Shown here: piece by piece, positions 37,764 to 46,998 of the stretch
Layout: every line of letters begins with the position of its first letter
How positions within the stretch are numbered: position 1 is the stretch's first letter
NCBI GenBank assembly: GCA_964561605.1
Contig: CAZLQD010000005.1
Span: forward strand, 62,001 to 126,000
Direction: 5' to 3'
Origin: JALUZX01 sp964561605
GTDB lineage: Bacteria > Planctomycetota > UBA1135 > JALUZX01
Length of the DNA stretch: 64,000 bases
The notes under the pieces: model-generated
What the model saw: only the letters and a program-made list of their open reading frames with translations
Told to the model about the DNA's origin: nothing
Database searches by the model: none
Position numbers and translations under genes: made by a program

Positions 37764-38840
37764 CTACTTCCCGATGAAGACCTTTCCGGCCTGGCTGGTG
37801 ATCAACCCGAGACCATTGGCCTTCTGGTCCACCAGGATCCACTGGAAGTAGAGAGAGGCCCCCAGCAGGTAGGTGGAATTGGGGAGGGTGAAAACCCCTG
37901 CGGCCTCACCGGAAAAAGTGGTCTTCGTAGCGTAGAGGAAGAGGATCTCCGCATTGAGGTAGCATCCCTTGGCCCCGAACTTGGTGAGGTCCAGAGGCAG
38001 GGTGAAGGGTCCCCACTTGGTCATGTTCCTGCCCAAGGAATAGAGGGCCGGTGCCAGGGCCGGACCGTTCTTCAACCCCAGCGTGAAGGTCCGGCCGATC
38101 CTGGGGGCCTCCTTTCCGGTGAGCAGGGGGGACTGTCCCGAAGAACCCGGGCAGGCCTTGCCGTAGTCGGCCAGGTAGGCCCCGGGAAGGAAGGAGAACC
38201 GCATGATGAGGCCGTATTTCATGCCCACGCTCCCCGTGAGGGCCGTGGGGTTCCCGGTGGCGAAGATCCTGCAGGTCCTGGCCACGCCGCTGGCGGAGCC
38301 CACCGCGTCGAGGGGATAGGTGAAGATCTTGTTCCCATTGGAATTGCCCCAGTTCACCACCTCCACGCAGAGGTTGTTCTTCCCGGACCAGGCCCAGGGC
38401 TTGTCGAAGGGGATGGTGACCTGCCAGTCCGTCGGATTGAAGGCCCGGAAATTGGGCATGAGGACCCACCTCTTGGCCAGGACCGTCGTGGGTGAGGGGT
38501 TGTTCACGGCGAAGGAGGTGGAGGGGGAGGACCAGTTCACTGTGGTGTTTCCGAGTTTCACCTCCAGGAGGACCATCTTCCCGCCGAAGGAAGGCTTGGC
38601 GAAGGACTTGTTCGGCCTGAGCTGGAGGACACGGAAGAGGTTGGGCTTCCCCACGTCCTTGTTGTCGAAGATCTGCTGATACCTCGTGGGATACCAAGAG
38701 AAGGGGATATTGTTGTTCCTGTCGCCGGCCTTCGCGGCCAGGGACTTGTCCGGAAGGACCACGGGGCTCGGCTGGGCCGCGACGGGCAGGGAGGCCGCGA
38801 AGAAGGCGGCGAGACCGGAGAGAAGGACCTGGATTTTCAT
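37764..38840 (-). CDS. Secreted protein with C-terminal CPG domain
   Basis: The ATG at 38840 follows GGAGGTGC and opens a signal peptide (MKIQVLLSGLAAFFAASLPV), giving 358 residues. The N-terminal ~210 residues are a beta-rich domain with VLLEVKLGNTTVNWSSPS and WSGKNNLCVEVVNWGN, like an uncharacterised jelly-roll. The C-terminal ~130 residues hold the CPG domain: YGKACPGSSGQ, FTLGLKNG, PFTLPLDLTKFGAKGCYL and ASLYFQWILVD. The Cys of CPG and the Cys of KGC are conserved in another protein here, so they probably form a disulfide. The domain looks like a cell-surface or carbohydrate-binding module. No catalytic residues are seen and the ligand is unknown. Confidence 0.75.
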   Translation of the reverse strand: MKIQVLLSGLAAFFAASLPVAAQPSPVVLPDKSLAAKAGDRNNNIPFSWYPTRYQQIFDNKDVGKPNLFRVLQLRPNKSFAKPSFGGKMVLLEVKLGNTTVNWSSPSTSFAVNNPSPTTVLAKRWVLMPNFRAFNPTDWQVTIPFDKPWAWSGKNNLCVEVVNWGNSNGNKIFTYPLDAVGSASGVARTCRIFATGNPTALTGSVGMKYGLIMRFSFLPGAYLADYGKACPGSSGQSPLLTGKEAPRIGRTFTLGLKNGPALAPALYSLGRNMTKWGPFTLPLDLTKFGAKGCYLNAEILFLYATKTTFSGEAAGVFTLPNSTYLLGASLYFQWILVDQKANGLGLITSQAGKVFIGK

Positions 38841-38995
38841 GTTGCACCTCCACCGATGCCGGAGACCGTGAATTGCGAGGGAAACGAAAAAAACGGGGAA
38901 AAGCAGGCCGTCACAGAGTAACCGAAACCTTTCCCTGTGTAGGAAAGAGCATTGAAAACCTTTTGCAAGAAATCCCGCGGGAGGATGGGATCTTC

Positions 38996-40306
38996 CTACC
39001 TTCCCAGCCCCTGGTATTCCGGATCCAGGCAGTAACACCCTGCCGGTCTCCCCAGGCGTGCCATAGTGGTACACAGGCTGCAGGCCGTGCAGACCTCCCC
39101 GCCTGCGGGGAGATCCCCTTCCAAAACCCTGCCGGGCCAGTCCGGCCGGGCCAGGAGGGCCCGGCCCAGCCCCAGGAAGTCCATCCGGCCCGCTTCCAGG
39201 GCCGCCGCCCCCACCCAGGGAAGGGCCTCCCCCAGGGCGCTCATTCCCCCTGAGACGAGAGACATGCCCGGCCGGGCCGCCTTAAGGGCGCCTGCCGCCG
39301 CAAGGTGACGGGCCGCCCCCTCCCGCCAGGACTCGGGCGGCGGGGGGTCTCCCTGGGCGGGATGGAGGGCCGGCCGGACGAGGTGGGGTGTCGTGTAGGG
39401 ACTCCCCAGGGAGGAGGCGAAGAAGGCCGTGCCCGCCCTTTCCGCCGCCTCGAGGAAGGCCAGAGGCTCCTCCAGGTCCATCGACCAAGGATCCTCCTTC
39501 GAAGCCCCGAAGGGGACAGGAGCCCCCTCCGTCCCCCGGGGGGCCCAGGAAGGTTCGAAGACCGAAACCCGGAAGGTCACCAGGAGCCCCGGGGCCTCCC
39601 GCCGGATCTCCTCCAGGACCTGGAAGAAGAACCGGGTCCGGTTCTCCAGGGGGCCTCCGTAAAGGCCGGGCCTGTCTTTGGCTGAGAGCAATTCATGGCC
39701 CAGGTAGCCGTGGCAGAGTTTCACGTCCACGAAATCGAATCCCGCCCCGGCAGCCCGGATGGCGGCGGCGGTGAAGTCCTCCACGATCCCTTCGATCTCC
39801 CCGTCGGTGAGGAGGGGTGCCGCAGGATCCAGGCCGGTCAGGCCGTCAAGCCAGGGATCGTGGAAGACCGGTGCCGGCCGCGGGCGGGCCAGGCGCCCTC
39901 CGTGGGCGAGCTGGATTCCTACCAGCCGGCCTTCCCCGCCGCTCCTCCCGCCTCCCTTCCGGGCCAGCCTCGCCAGTTCCTCGAACCCTCCCAGGTTCTC
40001 CTCGGAAAGGACCAATTGCTCCGGATGGGATCGGGCCTCGAGGGATACCGCCGCCGCCTCTCCCCACACCAGGGCGGCGCCGGAATCCCCATACCTTTTC
40101 CAACGCATTCTCGTCAGCTCGGTGGGAGCCCCCGACGGATCCCCGTCCCAACCCTCCATGGGAAGGGCGCAGATGCGGTTGGAAAGGGCCGTCCCGGCGA
40201 TCACCGTGGGCCGGCCGAGGACCCGGCCGGGGTCTCCCGGAGGGACGAGGCCCAACCGGGCCGCCTCCTCCCGGAAATCCCCGAAGACCTCCTCCGGGCG
40301 GCCCAT
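38996..40306 (-). CDS. Old yellow enzyme-family NADH:flavin oxidoreductase
   Basis: This 436-residue FMN-dependent TIM-barrel reductase of the OYE/2,4-dienoyl-CoA reductase group carries QLAHGGRLARP, the CHGYLGHELLSAKDR...YGG..ENR signature, and VSGGMSALGEAL near the FMN phosphate site. The C-terminus (VCTACSLCTTMARLGRPAGC) has a cysteine cluster like the Fe-S site of the dienoyl-CoA reductase subgroup, but the large C-terminal NADPH/FAD domain of that enzyme is absent. It would reduce an enone-type substrate. It is last in an operon with an SDR (1-nt gap) and a GH88 hydrolase, so the substrate may be a uronate-derived ketone. That is inference. Confidence 0.85.
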   Translation of the reverse strand: MGRPEEVFGDFREEAARLGLVPPGDPGRVLGRPTVIAGTALSNRICALPMEGWDGDPSGAPTELTRMRWKRYGDSGAALVWGEAAAVSLEARSHPEQLVLSEENLGGFEELARLARKGGGRSGGEGRLVGIQLAHGGRLARPRPAPVFHDPWLDGLTGLDPAAPLLTDGEIEGIVEDFTAAAIRAAGAGFDFVDVKLCHGYLGHELLSAKDRPGLYGGPLENRTRFFFQVLEEIRREAPGLLVTFRVSVFEPSWAPRGTEGAPVPFGASKEDPWSMDLEEPLAFLEAAERAGTAFFASSLGSPYTTPHLVRPALHPAQGDPPPPESWREGAARHLAAAGALKAARPGMSLVSGGMSALGEALPWVGAAALEAGRMDFLGLGRALLARPDWPGRVLEGDLPAGGEVCTACSLCTTMARLGRPAGCYCLDPEYQGLGR

Positions 40307-40307
40307 C

Positions 40308-41066
40308 TCAAAGCCTCTCCAGGTGAAGGCCGCCGTCCACGTGGATCACCGATCCCGTCGTGTAAGGGGCCTCTCCCTCCACCAGGGCCGCCACCAGGCG
40401 GCCCACGTCCTCCGGCCTGCCGAGCCTCCCTTCGGGAATCAGTCCCCTGCGGGCCCTCTCCCTGTAGTCCCCGATCACCGGGGCCGTCATGTCCGTCTCG
40501 ATGACACCGGGCCGGATTTCCCAGACCGGTATCCCCTCGGGCGCAAGGCGCAGGGCCAGGAGGCGGGCGCCCATGGCCGCACCGGCCTTGGCCAGGCAAT
40601 AGGACGCCCGGTTCAGGCTCGCCTGGACGGCGCTGACCGAGGTGATCCAAACCAGGCAACGCCGGCGGGGCGGACCGGCGAGCATCCGCCGCGCCGCCTC
40701 GCGGGCCAGGATCCAGGGGCCTTCAAGGTTCACGGCGAGCATCCGCTTTATCGAATCTTCTCCCTCGGCCAGGAGGTCCACCCTGGAGGAAGGGGCCGCC
40801 CCTGCGTTCTGGACCAGCACCGAAAGGGCGCCCAGTGCGTTCTCGGTCTCCTCCAGGATCCTGAGGCGGTCGCGCTCCTCCGCAAGATCTCCCCCCACGG
40901 GAAAGGCCTTGCCGCCCCGCTCCTCGACGAGCCGGGCCGTCTCCTCCGCGGCGTCCCGCCTGGCCCTGTAGTGGACCGCCACGGCGTACCCCCTCTCGCC
41001 GAGGGCCAGGGCCACCGCCCTTCCGATGCCCCTGCTTCCGCCCGTCACCAGGCAGACTTCCTTCAT
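40308..41066 (-). CDS. SDR-family 3-ketoacyl reductase-like oxidoreductase
   Basis: A 252-residue classical short-chain dehydrogenase. The cofactor-binding TGGSRGIG (near 8-15), NAG, catalytic Ser in ITSVSA, the YCLAKAG pair (Tyr-X3-Lys) and the C-terminal TGSVIHVDGGL are all present, as in FabG-type enzymes. The Arg after TGGS favours NADP(H). It lies between a GH88 glucuronyl hydrolase gene (4 nt upstream) and an OYE-family reductase gene (1 nt downstream), with no other fatty-acid genes nearby. A role in reducing a sugar-derived ketone is therefore more likely than fatty acid synthesis, though neither is shown. Confidence 0.88.
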   Translation of the reverse strand: MKEVCLVTGGSRGIGRAVALALGERGYAVAVHYRARRDAAEETARLVEERGGKAFPVGGDLAEERDRLRILEETENALGALSVLVQNAGAAPSSRVDLLAEGEDSIKRMLAVNLEGPWILAREAARRMLAGPPRRRCLVWITSVSAVQASLNRASYCLAKAGAAMGARLLALRLAPEGIPVWEIRPGVIETDMTAPVIGDYRERARRGLIPEGRLGRPEDVGRLVAALVEGEAPYTTGSVIHVDGGLHLERL

Positions 41067-41070
41067 CGTC

Positions 41071-42180
<1,110 letters not shown>

Positions 42181-42300
42181 GACGGCCTCCTCGCCCTCCC
42201 CCCCCTTCGAGGCAAGGAATACCATCGGCAGGGGGTGGAGGCCAACGGGTTCCCCCGGGAAAACCCCAAAGGAGGAACCGCAACATTCCATGCGGGTCAG

Positions 42301-42412
42301 CCCCCGGGCGTCTCGGCTTCTCTTTCATGGTCAACCCCTGCCGGCGGGGAAAGACCGGGGAGGTCCTGGAGGACCTGCGCTCCCTCTGCACGTCAGCCCC
42401 TGCCGGCGGGGG
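42301..42412. repeat. Partial repeat boxes left of the tandem units
   Basis: The core CCCCTGCCGGCGGGG occurs at 42335-42349 and again at 42397-42412. The ~48-nt segment 42301-42348 matches 42940-42988 at about 43 of 49 positions, sharing CTTCTCTTTC and the core, so the homologous unit extends at least 30 nt upstream of the core. Between the two cores AGGTCC-TGGA-GGACCT (42361-42376) forms a hairpin. Confidence 0.65.
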
Positions 42413-42577
42413 AAGCATGGCCTTCGAAGCAAGTTGAAAGCCTCGATCGTGTCGCCACTCTCCGGGCCTCACCGGTCCGGGGCCTTCGACCCGGACTCCA
42501 GCCAGCTCAGGCCGGCGCATTCAGCGAGGGACGGTTCGAAAAAACCACCGCATTCCCAGCGTCGCCCCCCTACACAC

Positions 42578-42969
42578 GTCAGCCCCTGCCGGCGGGGAAG
42601 ACCGTTCGAAGAACGGGATTCCCCGACGTCAGGGGAAGCCGGGACGAAAAGCTTGGGACCTGTCTCCACGACCAGCCATTTTCGAGGCTTTCTCGTTCTT
42701 CTCCAGGAGCCGTTCCTTGCCCGGCCCCGGCCCACCGACAAAGCCGGCTGGCATTTCCTTCTCCCGGACACCCCTAATGTCTCGTTTTGTAACACCCTTG
42801 GAGCCCGCCACCCCCACCCAACCGCCCCACTCGTCCGGCCTCCAGTTCCATCGGTCACCTCCTTTCAGGGAGAGTTTCAGCGTTGGGGGGTGTTCCTGGT
42901 TTGGTTGATTTTCTTCGTGGCGTTATTGATTTTGTGCCCCCCCCGGACGCCTCGGACTTCTCTTTCGTC
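42578..42969. repeat. Tandem unit 1 with structured hairpin and 49-bp box
   Basis: The unit begins GTCAGCCCCTGCCGGCGGGG. The hairpin spans 42583-42635: outer stem CCCCTG/CAGGGG, an internal CCGG/ACGT loop, inner stem CGGGGAA/TTCCCCG, opposed GA/GA, apical stem CCGTTC/GAACGG and a GAA loop. The 49-bp box (42792-42840, starting ACACCCTTGGAGCCCGCC) follows 156 nt later, then GGTCACC and CTTTCAG. On the minus strand a 25-codon open frame (42774-42851) with a perfect AAGGAGGTGA ribosome site runs through the box. Confidence 0.7.
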
Positions 42970-43260
42970 GTCAGCCCCTGCCGGCGGGTATGTGCGGCCC
43001 GAAGGGCCGCAACATGCCCGACGTCAGGGGGAGCAGGTGTTGCAGGTCGGAAACCACAACTCTTCTCAAGAGGTGGTTCTTCAGGGGCCGGGCCGAGCCC
43101 TGCCCCTGTACCTCGAGCGAGCCCTTCGTCGAGAAGAAAAAAACGGGAGGACGCAACGTATCGAAACGGGACACCCTTGGAGCCCGCCACCCCCACCCAA
43201 CCGCCCCACTCGTTCGGCCCGGAGGGCCATGGGTCACCCCACCTTTCAGAAAAACCTTCC
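42970..43260. repeat. Tandem unit 2 with covarying hairpin and 49-bp box
   Basis: The core at 42970-42988 repeats unit 1, offset by 392 nt. The hairpin (42975-43030) keeps CCCCTG/CAGGGG, CCGG/ACGT, CGGG/CCCG and the GAA loop, but the apical stem is ATGT/ACAT plus GCGGCCC/GGGCCGC, unrelated in sequence to unit 1. The 49-bp box recurs at 43171-43219 with one mismatch. On the minus strand a 49-codon frame (43081-43230) starts in the same register as in unit 1. Confidence 0.7.
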
Positions 43261-43692
43261 CTTCGAGGGAGGCCTTTCTCCTGCCTCCGTCGTGGTTCAA
43301 GCAGATCCGGTGGACTTTCGGAGGGCCGGGTTGGCCTTTCTACTTTCCCATCACAGCCCCCTGGAGAAAGCCTCTCCTGGAAGCTGAAAAGGAAAGAGAA
43401 GTTGCTGCCTTGCTATTGTCCGTATTGTCCCCGCCGGGCGACACCCGGGTCCCTTCCCCGGAACCCGACGGGAGATGAAAAGGAGCTCCGGATGGACCAT
43501 GGACCCTCTCTCCGCCCCAGGCTTCCCCGAACGGACCTCCGGGAATCCTGCCCTTCGGTGGAAAGCTCCCCGCCTCCACTCGAGGCAGGACCGAGGGGGC
43601 GCGGTCATGGTCCCCGCACCCTCCTTGCCTGGTAGCCGTGATGGAGGACAATCCCAGGGGCCCGCCGCCGGAAAAAACTCGAGGAGCCGCCC

Positions 43693-46473
43693 ATGGAAAC
43701 GACCATCTCCTGCTTCCCAGGACACAAAACGATCCCTTTCCTTCTCGCCTGTGTCCTTTCTGCCCTTTCCCCGGAAGGACCGGCCCAGAGCGATCCCCGG
43801 GATCTTCGCCTGGCCGCGACCTTGCTCTGGAGCGAAAGCTATACCGTGGGAACGGCCCACGGGAGGAGCGGCCTTTGGATCACCCCCCCGGCCAAGTCCT
43901 CCTGGAAACCCCTCTCGGCGAAGAGCACCAAGGCTTTTCGGGTCCGCCCGGGACTCGGGTTCCAGGAGTCGCCCTGGCTCTGGCTGGCCGCAGGAAACCT
44001 TGCCTGGGCCGTCGGGTCACCCTGGGGAGCCCCCCCGGCCATGACCGGTCCGACCTGGGCCTCGGAGGTCATGGACGTTCTGGAAGAGGAGGGAGGCACC
44101 TGGCTTGCCTGGGCGGGGGGAACGGCCTTCCGGAAGAGGGGCGGGCATTCCTGGGAAGAAAGGGATCGTGGACTACCGTCCACTTTCGTCTCCCTCCTGG
44201 TCAGGTCGCCCGGCCCCAAGGGGGAGATCCTTGCCGGGACCGAGAAGGGTCTTGCCCTCTGGGACGGCCGGGCCGGGCGGTTCCGCCCGGCCGGTCTCAG
44301 AGGCGTTGCCGTCCGGTCCCTTCTCTTCCAGGGCGGAATCCTCTACGTAGGGACCTTACGGCATGGCGTCTTCCGCATGAAGGCCGGCCCCGAAGGGAAG
44401 GCCGAACCCTTCGGCCTCGAAGGATGTTCCGTCGAAGCCCTGGCCGCCTGGAAGGACCGCCTCTTCGCCGCCGCAGGGAAAAAGGGCGTATGCGTTCGGG
44501 GGATCCGGCCGGGACGGGCGGGAGAGGAGGAGCTCGGAGCGTGGGACACCTTGCGGGCATGGGAGGCCGAGGCCTCGGCCCTGGCTCTCCTTCCCCCGCC
44601 GCCGGGGAGGAGAGAGCCTGTCCTCTTCGCCGGCACCATGGGCCGGGGAGTCTGGAAGAGCGGCGACGGAGGAAGGACCTGGGAGCCTTTCGGCCTGGAG
44701 GGAGGACACGTGACCAGCCTTCTTCCCGTGACCCTCCCCCCCCGGGCCGCCCCCCCTCTCCCTCCCCTTCCGGAAGGAGGTTCTTTCGAATCCAGGAAAG
44801 CCGCCGTCCGGGCCTGGTTCCTGGCCAAGCGCAGGAGATCCGGGCCGGGGGCAAACCTATACACCCTTCCTTGGCTCCTGGAAGAAGAGGACCTGAGGGC
44901 CCCGGCCGAACGCGCCTTGGCCCGGATCCTGGCCGATCCCCGGGGGGACATGTTCTTCCAGTTCCCCGCCGTGGGAGCCTTTTACCGCTGCAAGAACCAC
45001 CTTTCCCCCGGTCTCCAGGCCCTTTTCCGGCACGCCCTCCTCTCCTACCCGGGTTACAGGGGGGACACGATGAACCATCTCTGCATGTGGCACACCGCCC
45101 TATACCTGGCGGCGGCCGCCTTCCCCGAGGCAGGCCGGGAGGAGTGGTTCACCGGCCGGTCCTCCAGGGAGAACTTCGCTTTCGCAAGAGAGTATCTCTA
45201 CCGGTGGATGGATCGGGTCTTCCGGAAGGGAATGATGGAGTTCGACTCCCCCCACTACATGGCCTTCTACGTAGGCCCCCTCCTCCTCCTCCACGATTTC
45301 GCACCAGAGAAGGAGATGCGCCTTGCAGCCGAGCAGACCCTGGATCTGATCCTGGTCGACTACGCTGGGGATTTCTTCGAAGGAATCTACGCCGGAGCAC
45401 ACTCGCGGGAGCCCAAGGGAAGGCCCTTCGACATGGAATGGGACTATGCGGCGGGTCTTGCCTACCTCTATTTCGGGGAGGGCGGCCGGGGCGAACCCCG
45501 CCTGGGGCCGGTGACCGCCTTGGCGGCCCAGAGCAGCTATCGCTGTCCGAAGGTGATCCAAGAAATCGCCCTGGACCGGTCCCGGCCCGTCCTGCGCTTC
45601 GAGCACAAGATCGTCCGAAACCGGTGGCGTTATCACGGTCCGGATCGGACTCCGCCGGTCTTCAAAGTCACCTACCTGGCCCCGGCCTTCGCCATGGGCT
45701 CCTGCCAGGGAGGCATCCTCCAGCCCATCCAGCAACACACCTGGGACGCCTCCTGGCGGGACGACCGGGGGAGGGCCCGCACCCTGTTCACCCTCCACCC
45801 CTACATCGGGGCCTATGAACTGGCCACCTTCTTTCCCGAAGGGCCCTTGCGGATGCTGGAGATCATCGCCCGCCAGAAAGGAAGCTACCTGGACGAGGAC
45901 AAGTGGGTCTCCGCCTCCCCTTGGGAAAGGATCTTCCAAGACCGCTCCAGCCTGGCGGCCCTCTACAAGATCCCCGACGGAGAAAAGGCCTCCCATGCCG
46001 ACGCCTACCTTCCCGTTCCTCCCCGGGACCTGAAGAAGGCCGGAGTCTGGCTGGCCCTGGAAAGCGGGCCTGTCTTCGCAGGCCTCTGGTGCTCCGGCCC
46101 CCTGGAACTCTCGCCGGCTCCCCGTGAGGGGGCCCGGGCCAGGTGCCGGGCCCGGCCTTGCGCCTTCGCCGTGGAAATCTCCCCCAGGGCGAAGTGGAAG
46201 AGCTTCCAGGCCTTCTTGGGGGCCCTGGAATCGCGAGCCCCCCGCTTCGACCCCCTCCGATGCTCCCTGGAGTTCAAGAACCTCCAGGGAAGGACCATGC
46301 AATTCACCTGGCCCGACGGCCGCTTCCTGGACGGAAAGCCCTGGGACTACCCCAGGAACGCCCTCTTTCAAGGACCCTGGATCCAGTCCGAACTGGACTC
46401 CCGCCGGATCCAGCTCCATCACGGAAAAAACACACTCCTCCTGAAACTCCCCAAAGCCTGGTTTTCGTTATAA
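43693..46473 (+). CDS. Secreted propeller - (alpha/alpha) toroid protein, possible polysaccharide lyase
   Basis: The 926 residues start at ATG 43693 after GAGGAG, with a signal peptide to about 31. Residues 40-355 look like a BNR/Kelch-type beta-propeller (ILAGTEKGLALWDGR, LFAGTMGRGVWKSGDGGRTW). From about 370 the sequence becomes helical, as in (alpha/alpha)6 toroids of heparinase II/III or alginate lyase type: GDTMNHLCMWHTALYLAAAA, MEFDSPHYMAFYVGPLLLL, GIYAGAHSREPKG; a beta-sandwich end follows. His, Tyr and Glu/Asp candidates lie in NHLCMWH and EFDSPHY. Activity is inferred from fold and from the divergent GH88 gene, whose substrate is a lyase product. Its terminal Leu and TAA come from a dispersed repeat copy. 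It may instead be a non-enzymatic glycan binder. Confidence 0.65.
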   Translation: METTISCFPGHKTIPFLLACVLSALSPEGPAQSDPRDLRLAATLLWSESYTVGTAHGRSGLWITPPAKSSWKPLSAKSTKAFRVRPGLGFQESPWLWLAAGNLAWAVGSPWGAPPAMTGPTWASEVMDVLEEEGGTWLAWAGGTAFRKRGGHSWEERDRGLPSTFVSLLVRSPGPKGEILAGTEKGLALWDGRAGRFRPAGLRGVAVRSLLFQGGILYVGTLRHGVFRMKAGPEGKAEPFGLEGCSVEALAAWKDRLFAAAGKKGVCVRGIRPGRAGEEELGAWDTLRAWEAEASALALLPPPPGRREPVLFAGTMGRGVWKSGDGGRTWEPFGLEGGHVTSLLPVTLPPRAAPPLPPLPEGGSFESRKAAVRAWFLAKRRRSGPGANLYTLPWLLEEEDLRAPAERALARILADPRGDMFFQFPAVGAFYRCKNHLSPGLQALFRHALLSYPGYRGDTMNHLCMWHTALYLAAAAFPEAGREEWFTGRSSRENFAFAREYLYRWMDRVFRKGMMEFDSPHYMAFYVGPLLLLHDFAPEKEMRLAAEQTLDLILVDYAGDFFEGIYAGAHSREPKGRPFDMEWDYAAGLAYLYFGEGGRGEPRLGPVTALAAQSSYRCPKVIQEIALDRSRPVLRFEHKIVRNRWRYHGPDRTPPVFKVTYLAPAFAMGSCQGGILQPIQQHTWDASWRDDRGRARTLFTLHPYIGAYELATFFPEGPLRMLEIIARQKGSYLDEDKWVSASPWERIFQDRSSLAALYKIPDGEKASHADAYLPVPPRDLKKAGVWLALESGPVFAGLWCSGPLELSPAPREGARARCRARPCAFAVEISPRAKWKSFQAFLGALESRAPRFDPLRCSLEFKNLQGRTMQFTWPDGRFLDGKPWDYPRNALFQGPWIQSELDSRRIQLHHGKNTLLLKLPKAWFSL

Positions 46474-46495
46474 AACTCCTCCCGGCAAGAAATGA
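46465..46495. repeat. Dispersed short repeat, copy 3
   Basis: This copy begins TCGTTATAAAACTCCTCCCG, and its TTATAA forms the last codon and stop of the propeller-toroid gene. It is 31 kb from copies 1 and 2, and its end (GAAATGA) lies 14 nt before the OsmC start. With copy 2 it differs at two positions over 31 nt. Confidence 0.75.
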
Positions 46496-46508
46496 CAGGA
46501 AATGACCT

Positions 46509-46976
46509 ATGGCGGAACAGGAATTCTCCACGGCTCTGGCCACTCTGGTGGAAGGAATGCAGTTCGTCGGCGAGGCCGGCTCGGGCCACGGCATCGTGAT
46601 GGACGGCGGCCCCGGCTTCGGAAGGGACACGGGGACCCGTCCCATCGAGCTCCTCCTCGTCGGCCTCGCCGGGTGCACCGGCATGGACGTGGTCCATATC
46701 CTCCGCAAGCAAAGGGTGGAGATCCGCTCATTCCAGGTGGCGGTGAAGGCGAAGCGCGCCGAGAAGCACCCCAAGGTGTACACCTGGATCGAGGTGGAAT
46801 ACCGTGTGGCCGGCCCGGACATAAGGCTCAAGCACCTGGAGAAGGCGATCTCCCTCTCGGCGACCAAGTTCTGTTCCGCCTCGGTGATCCTGGGCAAGAC
46901 GGCCGAGGTGGTCCACAAGTACCGCCTCGAAGGGGCCGAGGGCCTCCAGGAAGGCGTCCTGGACCTCCACGGCTGA
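46509..46976 (+). CDS. OsmC-family protein
   Basis: This 155-residue protein has the OsmC/Ohr fold signature: a first cysteine in LVGLAGCTGMDVVHIL and a second in SATKFCSASVIL. These form the peroxidatic pair in family members that reduce organic hydroperoxides. The short form without the Ohr-specific residues resembles the YhfA-type OsmC subgroup, whose role is less defined. There is no signal peptide. It starts 35 nt after the propeller-toroid gene, with a short repeat between, and is convergent with the flippase gene (22-nt gap). Confidence 0.9.
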   Translation: MAEQEFSTALATLVEGMQFVGEAGSGHGIVMDGGPGFGRDTGTRPIELLLVGLAGCTGMDVVHILRKQRVEIRSFQVAVKAKRAEKHPKVYTWIEVEYRVAGPDIRLKHLEKAISLSATKFCSASVILGKTAEVVHKYRLEGAEGLQEGVLDLHG

Positions 46977-46998
46977 GTCCTCCGCAGGAGCCGTCCCC

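Larger units (their letters stand above)
42181..43692. other. Repeat-rich non-coding region between divergent polysaccharide genes
   Basis: About 1.5 kb without a credible large gene separates GH88 from the propeller-toroid gene. It contains two ~390-bp diverged tandem units (42578-42969 and 42970-about 43260), each with a conserved hairpin at its 5' end and a conserved 49-bp box, plus two extra partial copies on the left (42301-42412). Frames exist on both strands but share only repeat-encoded peptides. A T-rich patch (42890-42930) breaks the G+C-rich composition. The rightmost 400 nt (43290-43692) show no repeat and no recognised gene; a GAGGAG ribosome site precedes the ATG at 43693. Confidence 0.6.

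Noticed and set aside
42296..43030. CRISPR array from the repeated CCCCTGCCGGCGGG core
   Set aside because: Spacings between cores (62, 186 and 392 nt) are irregular and far too long, repeats are imperfect, and no cas gene is present.
42971..43300. Minus-strand frames of about 110 codons across the tandem units
   Set aside because: Shared peptides come only from the repeated DNA and lie in different frames relative to other features; no ribosome site or family match supports a protein of this length.
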